NCBI GenBank assembly: GCA_049325055.1
Contig: JBMOPB010000060.1
Coordinates: forward strand, 1 to 56,208
Length of the DNA: 56,208 bases
Reading direction: 5' to 3'
Source of the DNA: BRHc4a sp049325055
Lineage (GTDB): Bacteria > Bacillota > Desulfotomaculia > Desulfotomaculales > Desulfocucumaceae
Positions 1 to 7,695 of the stretch are shown here, one piece after another. Below the pieces are notes generated by a model that searched no databases, was not told the origin of the DNA, and saw nothing but the letters and a program-made list of their open reading frames with translations. Each line of letters begins with the position of its first letter. Within the stretch, counting starts at the first letter, position 1. Both the position numbers and the translations under genes were made by a program.

Positions 1-48
1 TAGTATTTCTATATTTTGACTTTAGATATAATTTTTCTCCTTTCCGTT

Positions 49-60
49 CTCTGTGTCCTC
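49..60. repeat. Single half of a dispersed intergenic repeat (CTCTGTGTCCTC)
   Basis: CTCTGTGTCCTC lies at the window edge and matches one arm of the inverted repeats seen at 11485-11560 and 25048-25122. Its partner arm, if present, is outside the window. A separate perfect 18-bp palindrome, CAAAGAAAATTTTCTTTG, follows at 68-85. Neither overlaps a credible gene. Confidence 0.45.
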
Positions 61-102
61 CGTAATTCAAAGAAAATTTTCTTTGCTTTATACAAGCCTC
101 AA

Positions 103-123
103 GCGGGGCAATTATAGCCCCGC
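103..123 (-). terminator. Hairpin downstream of hemA
   Basis: A perfect 7-bp stem (GCGGGGC/GCCCCGC) with a 7-nt AT loop begins 27 bp past the hemA stop. No long T-run follows on the minus strand, so it may be an imperfect intrinsic terminator or an mRNA-end hairpin. No hemC-like gene starts before the window edge. Confidence 0.45.
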
Positions 124-149
124 CCGTGAACTTTTTCAGCTAATATGGA

Positions 150-1478
150 TCAGCGCCTTTTTAACAGCTTGATTTCCGACCTGGCCATTTTTTCAGACTT
201 TGGCTGCTGGCCGGGTACATCCAGGTCGAATAAATTCTGCACAACCTCGGTATAAAGGTGTCCCTCCGGGGTGATGGCGTATTCCTTGAGCCTTGTTACC
301 GGGATATGCAGCAGTTGATTGATAATGGAATTGGCCATGGAACTGACCACTTTTCTGTCATGGTCGGAAATATCACCAAGCCTGTTCAATGCCCTGGTCA
401 CTTCCTTTTGCTTTATCTCTTCACCCAGCTTTTTCAGTGACGCTATGGTAGGCACTACAAACTGCGTTCCCAGCCATTTCATGAATTCGTCCAGCTCTTC
501 CTCTATGATGCTTTCGGCCGCCACAGCCGCCTTTTTCCTTTCGGCAAGGTTTTGGTCCACCACGTTTTGCAGGTCATCCACATCGTAAAGGGTCACACCC
601 TCTATATCCCCCACCGATGGTTCTATATCCCTGGGCACGGCGATGTCTATCATCACTATTTTTGCCCCGTCCCGCCTATTCATCAGATCGGAGATTTCGC
701 TTTTCCTGACCACGTAATGTGACGCGGAGGTGCAGCTTATCACAATGTCGGATCTCTCCATGCAATTGAATAGCTGATCGAACCTTACCGCCCTGCCTCC
801 AAACCTGCCGGCCATTTTTTCCGCCTTGTGGTATGACCTGTTGGAAACTATAATACCCGAAACCCCGTTTGCCACCAGGTGCACAGCGGTAAGCTCGCTC
901 ATTTTTCCGGCGCCGATGATGAGGACGGACCTTCCCTGAAGGCTGCCGAATATCTGCCTGGCCAGCTCCACAGCGGCGTAACTGATGGAAACCGAATTTT
1001 TATCTATGCCGGTCTCGGTCCTTACCCTTTTGCCAACAGTTATTGCCTGCTGGAATAGTGTGTTGAGAACCTTGTTGGTGGACCCGTGGCCAAATGCCGA
1101 CATGTATGAGCTTTTTACCTGGCCCAGTATCTGGGTCTCGCCCAACACCATGGAGTCCAGTCCGGAAGCCACCCTGAACAGGTGCCTTATGGCGTCGTAA
1201 AGGCTGTGCACGTAAGTGCAGTTTTTAATTTCGGAAATATCCACCCCGGACTTGGCGGACAGAAAATCCCATACCGCCCCCAGCCCCTCGTCCATTTCCC
1301 TGGTGGCGCAGTATATTTCCGTCCTGTTGCAGGTGGAGATTATGACGCAGCCCTCCACTGCGGGATAGGAATTAAGCCTTGCAAGCCACTCACCGAGGGA
1401 GTGATCGGAAAATGACAGTTTTTCCCTTACTTCAACGGGAGCGGTCCTGTGGTTCACTCCCACCGCCAGTATAAGCAT
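150..1478 (-). CDS. hemA: Glutamyl-tRNA reductase
   Basis: NADPH-dependent reduction of glutamyl-tRNA(Glu) to glutamate-1-semialdehyde, the first committed step of C5-pathway tetrapyrrole synthesis in the cytoplasm. At 442 aa it has the usual family length. Visible landmarks are GVNHRTAP near the N terminus, STCNRTEIY carrying catalytic Cys50, GLDSMVLGETQILGQVK at about residues 107-123, and the Rossmann motif VLIIGAGKM at about 184-192, followed by the helical dimerisation region. The ATG is preceded by AAAGGAG about 10 nt upstream and lies inside the 3' end of the precorrin-2 dehydrogenase gene (47-bp overlap), which suggests translational coupling. It supplies precursor for haem, sirohaem and, with the cbi operon at 28.7-36.1 kb, cobalamin. 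Identification is secure. Confidence 0.97.
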   Translation of the reverse strand: MLILAVGVNHRTAPVEVREKLSFSDHSLGEWLARLNSYPAVEGCVIISTCNRTEIYCATREMDEGLGAVWDFLSAKSGVDISEIKNCTYVHSLYDAIRHLFRVASGLDSMVLGETQILGQVKSSYMSAFGHGSTNKVLNTLFQQAITVGKRVRTETGIDKNSVSISYAAVELARQIFGSLQGRSVLIIGAGKMSELTAVHLVANGVSGIIVSNRSYHKAEKMAGRFGGRAVRFDQLFNCMERSDIVISCTSASHYVVRKSEISDLMNRRDGAKIVMIDIAVPRDIEPSVGDIEGVTLYDVDDLQNVVDQNLAERKKAAVAAESIIEEELDEFMKWLGTQFVVPTIASLKKLGEEIKQKEVTRALNRLGDISDHDRKVVSSMANSIINQLLHIPVTRLKEYAITPEGHLYTEVVQNLFDLDVPGQQPKSEKMARSEIKLLKRR

Positions 1479-2094
1479 TCCTTATGCGCTCCTTTGCCAG
1501 TTCAAACTTGCCTTTCCACAAAAGTTCCACGGTTTCGCCGTCAAGAAGGGATGACAGGAGGTTTTCTTTCTTAACGGGGTCCGCTGTACCTTTAATAATC
1601 TTCTCCCTGTATTCACCTATCAGGGACACCACTTCGCCAAATCCGGGAGTGAAAGCCTCCTCCAGGCGCTGGCGTATTATCCTTGCCAGCATTGGGCTTT
1701 TGCCGTCCGTTGAAATTGCTATTTGCAGGGATCCTCTTCTTACCACGGCGGGTACATAAAAATTACCCCTGGGAGGGTCGTCCACCACATTCACCAGGAG
1801 TCCTCTTTCCATGCTATCTGACGATACCTTACCGTTTACTTCGTCTTCATCGGTGGCGCCTATGACGAGGAAGACTCCTTCAAGGTGTCGGCTGTGGTAA
1901 CGATCACGGATGTACTCAATCTTTCCGGCGTCGGCAAGGCTTTTGATGCCCCCGGTTGTCTCTGGGCTTACAAGCCTTACAGAGGCGCCGCATTCCAGCA
2001 GTGAAAACACTTTTCTTTCAGCGACCTTGCCACCGCCTACCACGAGGCAAAGCCGGTTTTCAATATTTAAGGATATGGGATAGCATTTAGGCAA
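1432..2094 (-). CDS. Precorrin-2 dehydrogenase (SirC/Met8/CysG N-terminal type)
   Basis: NAD-dependent oxidation of precorrin-2 to sirohydrochlorin; some family members also chelate iron. The 220-aa protein starts with the family-typical PISLNIENRLCLVVGGG, an N-terminal Rossmann fold with the GGGKVAERK motif at about residues 20-28. The family signature NFYVPAVVRRGSLQIAIST follows at about residues 110-130, then a C-terminal helical domain. It is a stand-alone version without the methyltransferase half of CysG. The start is TTG, with only a weak ribosome site nearby. It lies 29 bp downstream of the polyprenyl synthase gene and overlaps hemA, so the three probably form one transcript. Sirohydrochlorin is the substrate of CbiX encoded at 29.3 kb. 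Confidence 0.93.
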   Translation of the reverse strand: MPKCYPISLNIENRLCLVVGGGKVAERKVFSLLECGASVRLVSPETTGGIKSLADAGKIEYIRDRYHSRHLEGVFLVIGATDEDEVNGKVSSDSMERGLLVNVVDDPPRGNFYVPAVVRRGSLQIAISTDGKSPMLARIIRQRLEEAFTPGFGEVVSLIGEYREKIIKGTADPVKKENLLSSLLDGETVELLWKGKFELAKERIRNAYTGGGSEPQDRSR

Positions 2095-2123
2095 ATCATA
2101 TCATTCTTTCTTAGAATTAATCA

Positions 2124-3098
2124 TTAAAACTTCCTGATGCTTATAAATTGGGCCACAGTGTAAAGTGTTTCCCTGGCCGGCACTTCAGGAAGGCTGGATA
2201 ACTGTTTCCAGGCGTTATCGATGTATTTTTGGACAACCTTATTTGAATATTCAATGCCGCCGCATGACACTATCAGGCGGCAGGCATGTTTTATCTCTTC
2301 CTCGCCCTTTTCATCCCGGGTCAAAAGGTCGGCCAGCATGTCCCTTTCAGGGCTGTGCTTAAGCGCATATATAAGAGGCAGCGTGACAATGCCCTGTCTC
2401 AAGTCGCTGCCTATGGGCTTGCCCAGCTGAGCCTGGTCTGCCACCAGGTCAAGTATATCGTCGGTGATCTGGAAAGCCATGCCAATGCTGTGCCCGTACC
2501 TTCTAAGGGGCATGTGCACCGACTCCGGGGCTCCACAGGCCACCGCGCCCAACTGGCAGCTGGCCGCTATCAAAAGGGCCGTCTTTCGCTTTATCCGGTA
2601 AAAATAGTCCTTTATGGTCTGGCTCACGTCGTTGGAGGTGGAAAGTTGCTGTATTTCCCCCTCGCACATTTTAACGCTGGTGTCGGCCAGCACCCTGGGA
2701 ATAATGAGATTATCATACCCCGCTATTAGTTTTAACGACTTTCCGAAAAGATAGTCACCAAGGTGTGTTGATATCTTATTTCCCCACATGGCCTTAACTG
2801 TGGGGATGTTTCTCCTGGTTTCGGATGAGTCCACCACGTCGTCGTGCACCAGGGTGGCCATGTGGATCAGCTCAAGGGCTACCGCCAGGGGGAGTATTTT
2901 TTCGCTGTCGTAATTGTAAAATTTCCCGCCAAGAAAGCAAAACGCGGGCCTCAGCCTTTTACCTCCTGCGTTTATAAGGTGCGTGGAGGTGTCTTTGATG
3001 AGTGGGTCGGCGCCCAGGACAATATTGCGCAGCTCTGTTTCCACGCTCAGAATTTCTTCTTTTATGTCGTTGAAAATCTCCAGCAAGTCCTCACCCAC
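2124..3098 (-). CDS. Polyprenyl (heptaprenyl-type) diphosphate synthase, component II
   Basis: Trans-prenyl chain elongation that probably makes the menaquinone side chain. The 324-aa protein has the family-typical GGKRLRP at about residues 45-51. The first aspartate-rich motif is DDVVD at 86-90, followed by SSETRRN. The second is DDILD in the segment GMAFQITDDILDLVADQ. The motif spacing is that of long-chain E-type synthases such as HepT/IspB. No small component-I gene is adjacent. The start is taken as GTG; the ribosome site is weak and a nearby TTG is possible. Chain length cannot be decided from the sequence. It is the first gene of the leftmost minus-strand group. Confidence 0.92.
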   Translation of the reverse strand: MGEDLLEIFNDIKEEILSVETELRNIVLGADPLIKDTSTHLINAGGKRLRPAFCFLGGKFYNYDSEKILPLAVALELIHMATLVHDDVVDSSETRRNIPTVKAMWGNKISTHLGDYLFGKSLKLIAGYDNLIIPRVLADTSVKMCEGEIQQLSTSNDVSQTIKDYFYRIKRKTALLIAASCQLGAVACGAPESVHMPLRRYGHSIGMAFQITDDILDLVADQAQLGKPIGSDLRQGIVTLPLIYALKHSPERDMLADLLTRDEKGEEEIKHACRLIVSCGGIEYSNKVVQKYIDNAWKQLSSLPEVPARETLYTVAQFISIRKF

Positions 3099-3341
3099 TC
3101 ACAATATTGTGAAGATATGTCAAATACCTCACCACATGAAAAGCCTCTTCCCGATACGATTCTTAGACCGTTAATCCCATCGCAAGAAGAGGTGTTCAAT
3201 ATTTATATATCTTTAAAACCTTATATTAGATTATTATATTTTTTGCCATAAATCAATGGCAGAGGATGGTTTATAGATTCATTTTATCATAAAAGCGTAG
3301 GCCCTGATGTAATGAACCTTATTTATCCACAATTCTCACCC

Positions 3342-3370
3342 TTGTTTCAGGGAAATTGATTTGTTATAAT
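3342..3370 (+). promoter_or_regulatory. Sigma-A-type promoter of selC
   Basis: TTGTTT (3342-3347), a 17-bp spacer, and a perfect TATAAT (3365-3370). The predicted transcription start falls about 35 nt before the tRNA. It lies in the 313-bp gap 3099-3411. The rest of that gap is AT-rich and holds one CCTCTTC...GAAGAGG inverted repeat around 3150-3195 and no credible gene. Confidence 0.65.
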
Positions 3371-3411
3371 TACTTTTACGAGCCTGTCGGGCAAGATATG
3401 AAAAAAAATAC

Positions 3412-3509
3412 GGGAGTGGATGGTGCCTGGTGGTGCTCCTGGTCTTCAAAACCAGTCGTTGGGCGGCCAACCCGTCCATGGTGGGTTCGATTCCCACACA
3501 CTCCCGCCA
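3412..3509 (+). tRNA. selC: Selenocysteine tRNA, anticodon UCA
   Basis: Ninety-eight nucleotides with encoded CCA. The anticodon arm CTGGT-CTTCAAA-ACCAG gives anticodon TCA, which reads UGA. The variable arm is long, with a 6-bp stem GGGCGG/CCGTCC. The T arm is GTGGG-TTCGATT-CCCAC and the discriminator base is G, as expected for tRNA-Sec. The acceptor pairs GGGAGTG with CACTCCC; the eighth pair expected in bacterial tRNA-Sec would be G-A, although C3411 and G3506 could extend the helix outward. Its presence shows that this genome recodes UGA and supports the selenocysteine reading of mvhD at 45.9-46.4 kb. Confidence 0.95.
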
Positions 3510-3515
3510 GATGAT

Positions 3516-3548
3516 AAAAGGCCTTTCGGAAAAACCGGGGGTCTTTTC
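3516..3548. terminator. Intrinsic terminator after selC, shared with the convergent HAD gene
   Basis: AAAAGGCC and GGGGTCTTTT arms form a hairpin just after the tRNA CCA end, followed by a T-rich tract. The symmetrical A and T runs mean that it can also end transcripts of the convergent HAD phosphatase gene, whose stop codon is at 3554. Confidence 0.65.
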
Positions 3549-3553
3549 TGCTT

Positions 3554-4204
3554 TTAATTTGCTTTTTTAATAAGTTTCAGGTGGTTTATAAGTTCTTGCC
3601 ATGAGTCAACTACCAATTGGGCTTTTTTTTCCACCAGTTCCCCACGGGAAGCCATCCCCCACGTAACTCCCACAGTGGCTACTCCGGCCTGTCTGCCGGA
3701 CATGATGTCATACCAGCTGTCACCTACAAATAAGGCGTTGCCCGGCTTGATGTTTAATAATGCAAGGGCCTTCAGCACAGGTTCGGGATCGGGCTTCGGC
3801 CTGGACACGTCTTCAACCGCCACTGTAATATCAAAATATTTATCAAGCCCGGTAATTTCCAGATCTTTAAGGGCGGGAGACTTGCGTTTGGAGGTGACCA
3901 CTGCGGTACAGTAACCGCAGTTTTTAATAAATTCCATGGTTTCAGCGGTGCCGGGGTATGGTTTAATATAGTTCATATGCTTTTCCCTTTGAAATAAAGT
4001 ATATTTTTCAATAAATTCACCCGCCCGGCCGGGCATGTATCGCTCTGCCACTTCCCTCAATGGGATGCCTATTGTTTTTAAAACTTCGCCGTTCCTCCAC
4101 GGCAGGCCAAAATACTCAAAGGTCTTTTGAAAGGACCATGTAATAAGTGGAATAGAATTGATAAGCGTTCCGTCCAGATCAAAAAGGAGTGCTTTTAATT
4201 TCAA
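3554..4204 (-). CDS. HAD-superfamily phosphatase (PpaX/phosphoglycolate phosphatase-like)
   Basis: Cytoplasmic HAD-IA hydrolase of 216 aa, the same length as Bacillus PpaX pyrophosphatase. All four HAD motifs are visible: LLFDLDGTL with the nucleophile Asp (residues 7-15), VVTSKRKS (motif II), the Lys in SRPKPDPEPV (motif III), and LFVGDSWYD (motif IV). The cap lies between motifs I and II. The start TTG is chosen because GGAGGG sits 9 nt upstream. It is a single gene between selC and the divergent ynfA-like gene, with no operon partners. The substrate (pyrophosphate, phosphoglycolate or another small phosphate ester) cannot be decided from sequence. Confidence 0.88.
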   Translation of the reverse strand: MKLKALLFDLDGTLINSIPLITWSFQKTFEYFGLPWRNGEVLKTIGIPLREVAERYMPGRAGEFIEKYTLFQREKHMNYIKPYPGTAETMEFIKNCGYCTAVVTSKRKSPALKDLEITGLDKYFDITVAVEDVSRPKPDPEPVLKALALLNIKPGNALFVGDSWYDIMSGRQAGVATVGVTWGMASRGELVEKKAQLVVDSWQELINHLKLIKKAN

Positions 4205-4344
4205 TCTGCATATCCCTCCCGTTTTTTATTTTAACATATTGGTCGGCTGATAAGTGAAAAAATTGTCCCCGGGGCGATTTCAGTCTTTATCTCATTCGCA
4301 ACTGCCCTGAATAATAAATGTTGCGGGGTTGAGGACGTGATACC

Positions 4345-4371
4345 GTCCGAAGGGGCGGCAGCCCCTTTTGT
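4345..4371 (+). terminator. Leader terminator hairpin upstream of the YnfA-like gene
   Basis: AGGGGC-GGCA-GCCCCTTTT forms a typical intrinsic terminator pointing at the ynfA-like gene, 88 bp before its start. A perfect 5-bp hairpin, GGACG-TGATAC-CGTCC (4333-4348), sits immediately upstream. The gap 4205-4458 otherwise holds no gene. The arrangement could be an attenuator or riboswitch-type leader, but no known class was recognised. Confidence 0.5.
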
Positions 4372-4458
4372 TCTACAGTCTCCAAACATAAAAATTTCTT
4401 TTTTCCAATGTCGTTTGCTGTTTATACTTATAGTTAATATGCACTCGGGGGGATCATT

Positions 4459-4791
4459 TTGGAATTGATAAAGTCCTTATTTTATTTCGTTTTGGCCGGC
4501 TTGTTTGAAATAGGTGGCGGGTACCTGGTCTGGATTTGGATCAGAGAAGGAAAAAGCCCGTGGTTTGGGATTGCGGGGGCGTTGATTCTTTTCCTGTACG
4601 GAATAGTCCCGACCCTGCAGCCTGCTAATTTCGGGCGGGTCTACGCGGCTTACGGAGGCATTTTCATAGTGCTGTCCATACTGTGGGGCTGGAAGGTGGA
4701 TAAAACAGTCCCGGACTCTTATGACCTCATTGGAGGTTTTATCGCGCTGGTAGGAGTCATGGTGATAATGTACTGGCCGAGGGGGCATTAG
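4459..4791 (+). CDS. YnfA/UPF0060 family small membrane protein
   Basis: A 110-aa protein with four hydrophobic segments (about residues 5-27, 32-50, 60-78 and 88-106), matching the UPF0060/YnfA family distantly related to small multidrug resistance transporters. Recognisable stretches are GLFEIGGGYLVW near the N terminus and LYGIVPTLQPANFGRVYAAYG in the middle. It is probably a plasma-membrane transporter; the substrate is unknown. The start is TTG, 8 nt after a GGGGGG ribosome site. It is a monocistronic plus-strand gene with a hairpin/terminator leader upstream and a convergent terminator shared with the chemoreceptor downstream. Confidence 0.9.
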   Translation: MELIKSLFYFVLAGLFEIGGGYLVWIWIREGKSPWFGIAGALILFLYGIVPTLQPANFGRVYAAYGGIFIVLSILWGWKVDKTVPDSYDLIGGFIALVGVMVIMYWPRGH

Positions 4792-4839
4792 CATAACAGA
4801 AATTAATGGCGCTCTTGCGGAATATACACTGCTAAAAAT

Positions 4840-4885
4840 AATAAAGCCGCTGCGCAGGGCGGCGCCACGCACAGCGGCTTTATTT
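4840..4885. terminator. Bidirectional terminator between ynfA-like gene and chemoreceptor
   Basis: AATAAAGCCGCTGCG pairs with CGCACAGCGGCTTTATT, a long GC stem flanked by A and T runs on both sides. It is placed to stop both convergent transcripts. Confidence 0.8.
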
Positions 4886-4888
4886 GGC

Positions 4889-6457
4889 TTAAAGCTTAAA
4901 CTGTTCCACCTGTCGCTGCAATTCGCCGGACATGGTGATAAACTCCTGGGATGATGCCGCCACCTGATTCATTATGATATTTATCTGACGAATGGTTTCA
5001 GCCATTTGCCGTATGCCGTCGCTGGACTTAACCGCGCCTTCCACAACCCCGCTGACGTTTTCCACCGTTTCCCTGATTCCCTCGGTTATTTCCTCGAAGA
5101 GCCGCCCGGTTTCACCCACCACCTTGACCCCTCCTGTTATTTCCGTTCTTACAGAGTCCATCGCCCGGACAGCATTTTCAGTCTCACTCTGGACCATTGA
5201 GATAAGGGAGGCGATATCCTTGGCTGCTTTTTGCGACTCTTCGGACAGTTTCCTGACCTCTTCAGCCACCACGGCAAACCCTCTCCCCTGTTCGCCCGCC
5301 CTGGCGGCCTCGATTGCGGCGTTTAAAGCCAGCAGGTTGGTTTGCTCGGCCACAGACGTGATCAATTCCGTGATGCTGCCTATTTTGCGGGCAAGATCGT
5401 TTAGCTGCTTAACTGAGCCGGCGGCGTTAACAGAGGAATCGTGAATATATTTCATGGCTCTCTCAGTATTTTTTACAGAAACCAAGCCACGGTCCGATGC
5501 CTCCAGGACACTTCCCGCCTTTGCCGATGCTTCCCTTGCCCCGGCGGCGCTCTGCTCGGAAAGGGAGGCAATTCCAGCCGCGGTCTCGGTCATTTCTCCC
5601 ACCGAGGCCGAGACCTCCTCCCCCGTTGCGGAAAGTTCCCGGCTGCTTTCGGACAGCAGCGCAGAGCTTTCTGTAATTCGCCGGACCATCATCCTCAGCT
5701 TGTCACACATATCATTAAAGACAGTGGCCAGCTCTCCCAGCTCGTCACGGGTTGCCACCTTCACATTCTGCCTTAAATCCCCTCCGGCCGCCGCCCGGGC
5801 CGCCGCCAACAGGGACCTGCTGGGCCTGGAGATGCTTATAAGCAGAAGGTACGACACAAAAAGAGACAGCACAACACAGCCTGCGATAAAAATAAAGGAA
5901 TTGTTCCTGGTTTTTGAGAATATATCCAGGCTTTCTTCCCTGGCGGATGCGGCCCCCTTGCCGCTTACTTCGGACAGGGTGTCCAGAATGCCGAAAATGT
6001 TCTGGTGCACGGTTTCTGACTCCACCGACAATATCTTCATGGCGCCTTCCACATCATTCTTTAACCGCAGGTCCACCACCTTTTTATGCAGGGACTTGTA
6101 ATAATCCCACTGCTTTAGAAAGTTGGCGTATATCGTTTTTTCCTCCTCGGTTGTTATCAGCTTTTCATAGTTCTGGCATTCCTTTGTTATGAGAAAACTG
6201 GCAAAATCCACCTTTCGTTCAATTTCAGCCTTTTCCCAGCTGTCGTTGTTAATGATGTAGGTAAGCTCCCATCTCCTGTATTCGGAAACCAGCGCCCGCA
6301 TTTTTTCAATGGACTGCACCCGCGGAAGCCAGCTTTCGGCTATTTCCGTGGTTCTGTTACTGAGCATAGAAATCATTATATTCCCATATATGCCAACCAC
6401 AACCAGGGCTGCAACCATAAATCCAAAGCCCAAAAGAAGTTTAACCCTTATACTCAT
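4889..6457 (-). CDS. Methyl-accepting chemotaxis protein
   Basis: Membrane chemoreceptor of 522 aa. TM1 is at about residues 7-29. The extracellular ligand domain, at about 30-185, is helical and 4HB-like. TM2 is at about 187-211, followed by a HAMP segment (about 212-265) and the cytoplasmic signalling domain. The conserved hairpin tip is clear: EQTNLLALNAAIEAARAGEQ, then GRGFAVVAEEVRKLSEES. It signals through CheW/CheA to the flagellar motor, none of which is encoded here. It is monocistronic; ATG follows AAGGGGGAAAACAAC. No C-terminal CheR-tethering pentapeptide is seen (the protein ends in QFKL). The ligand cannot be inferred. Confidence 0.95.
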   Translation of the reverse strand: MSIRVKLLLGFGFMVAALVVVGIYGNIMISMLSNRTTEIAESWLPRVQSIEKMRALVSEYRRWELTYIINNDSWEKAEIERKVDFASFLITKECQNYEKLITTEEEKTIYANFLKQWDYYKSLHKKVVDLRLKNDVEGAMKILSVESETVHQNIFGILDTLSEVSGKGAASAREESLDIFSKTRNNSFIFIAGCVVLSLFVSYLLLISISRPSRSLLAAARAAAGGDLRQNVKVATRDELGELATVFNDMCDKLRMMVRRITESSALLSESSRELSATGEEVSASVGEMTETAAGIASLSEQSAAGAREASAKAGSVLEASDRGLVSVKNTERAMKYIHDSSVNAAGSVKQLNDLARKIGSITELITSVAEQTNLLALNAAIEAARAGEQGRGFAVVAEEVRKLSEESQKAAKDIASLISMVQSETENAVRAMDSVRTEITGGVKVVGETGRLFEEITEGIRETVENVSGVVEGAVKSSDGIRQMAETIRQINIIMNQVAASSQEFITMSGELQRQVEQFKL

Positions 6458-6598
6458 GTTGTTTTCCCCCTTCAGTGGTTTGAATAGTGAGATTATTAAT
6501 AGAATTTCGACCAGGTTTTGGGCAATTCCTCCAAAAAATAAAAAAACTTAACAATTTTTAGTGTTTAATAATTGCCTCCTGTCGGAGTATAGGGAAAT

Positions 6599-7591
6599 CT
6601 AAGATCCCAGAAGATCTTTTTCCCTGTTGACCATTATGCAGTACAGCGAAAGAGCAATATTTACCATTGCGAATATGAGGTAGGTGAAGCTGAAAATACC
6701 GGCTTCCACGGCGGCATAATACATCGCCAAAAGCAATCCAGCGGAAAACAGGTAATTTTTTGCCTTTTTTCTTTCCAGTGCATACCTGAACAGTTTTTTA
6801 TATCTGAATGACCCTATTTCTTTTTCCGGCTTTCCGTCAGAAATGCCGGAAGGGAATATCTCGTGGCCGGTTTTCCTGGCCAGGTCCACAATCCTGTACA
6901 GGTCCACCAGTGTAACGATCTTTTTTAACTCCAGCGCCGCTCTCCTTGCCTCGCCGGAGAACGTTCCGGCAGCCACCAGTATGCCGCCCTTTATGTCCAG
7001 CTTTTTCATTTCCTCCAGCAAATAAGATATTTTTTCGGTGGTCACCGGAGTGTCACAGTCGTCAGGAATAACGCATCCCACCACCACGGGCTCACCTTCA
7101 CGAAGCGCCCTGACCGACATGCACATGGATATATCTCCCTTTTCACCGGGGCGGTCCTTAATTAAGTGAACGTCGGAATAACCGGGGATTTTCTCCAGTA
7201 TCTCCATCACCAGCGTATTCAGATTGTCAATACCTATATTTTTTATCTTTTCCTGACATATCCTGCCGGCCCTCCAGAGCCTGTTGTGGAGCCGCGCTTC
7301 ATTTTCCAGCGCCCTTCTAATCCTGAATGCCAGGTAAACAACCGGCGTCATCAGGGGTGCCGTTACGAAAAGCCCCCTGGAGGGACTTCCGGTATACCAT
7401 GTGGAAACGGTGAAAACAACAAATGATGCCGCCAAAAGCAGGCCATAGAAGTCGATATTACTGGCCATGGGGTTTACGCTTTGGGCCGGCTTAACATAAT
7501 AGCGCCTGTATTTCCCCCTTGACCTTATTTCACGCAGCCTGCCGAGGCCGAGGCTGAAAAATCTTTTTCCGTAATTGTACCGGCTTGTCAA
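6599..7591 (-). CDS. Membrane protein with Mrr-like restriction-endonuclease-fold domain
   Basis: A predicted membrane protein of 330 aa. Two hydrophobic segments (about residues 45-85) follow a basic N terminus. A central soluble region, about residues 110-235, ends in GGILVAAGTFSGEARRAA and IVTLVDLYRIVDL, which resemble the GxxxTTSxF and IxLIDGxxL elements of Mrr_cat. Two more membrane segments lie near the C terminus. The classical D-QxK catalytic motif is not obvious, so nuclease activity is doubtful. The start is set at TTG because GGAGGG lies 7 nt upstream; an upstream ATG would add 13 residues without a ribosome site. Divergent from nuoE. Function unknown. Confidence 0.6.
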   Translation of the reverse strand: MTSRYNYGKRFFSLGLGRLREIRSRGKYRRYYVKPAQSVNPMASNIDFYGLLLAASFVVFTVSTWYTGSPSRGLFVTAPLMTPVVYLAFRIRRALENEARLHNRLWRAGRICQEKIKNIGIDNLNTLVMEILEKIPGYSDVHLIKDRPGEKGDISMCMSVRALREGEPVVVGCVIPDDCDTPVTTEKISYLLEEMKKLDIKGGILVAAGTFSGEARRAALELKKIVTLVDLYRIVDLARKTGHEIFPSGISDGKPEKEIGSFRYKKLFRYALERKKAKNYLFSAGLLLAMYYAAVEAGIFSFTYLIFAMVNIALSLYCIMVNREKDLLGS

Positions 7592-7695
7592 AAATAACCC
7601 TCCATATTCTTTTATTGTAAGCATTACCATTTTTGTACATAAGTATAACCGTATTAAAAAAGGCCAAAAAATCTAAACTATTTCTATTAACTTCG

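Noticed and set aside
4267..4345. Possible fluoride or guanidine riboswitch before the YnfA-like gene
   Set aside because: A short ACTGCCCTGAA stretch resembles part of the fluoride aptamer, but the pairing partner and the flanking conserved bases are missing; no guanidine-class motifs fit.
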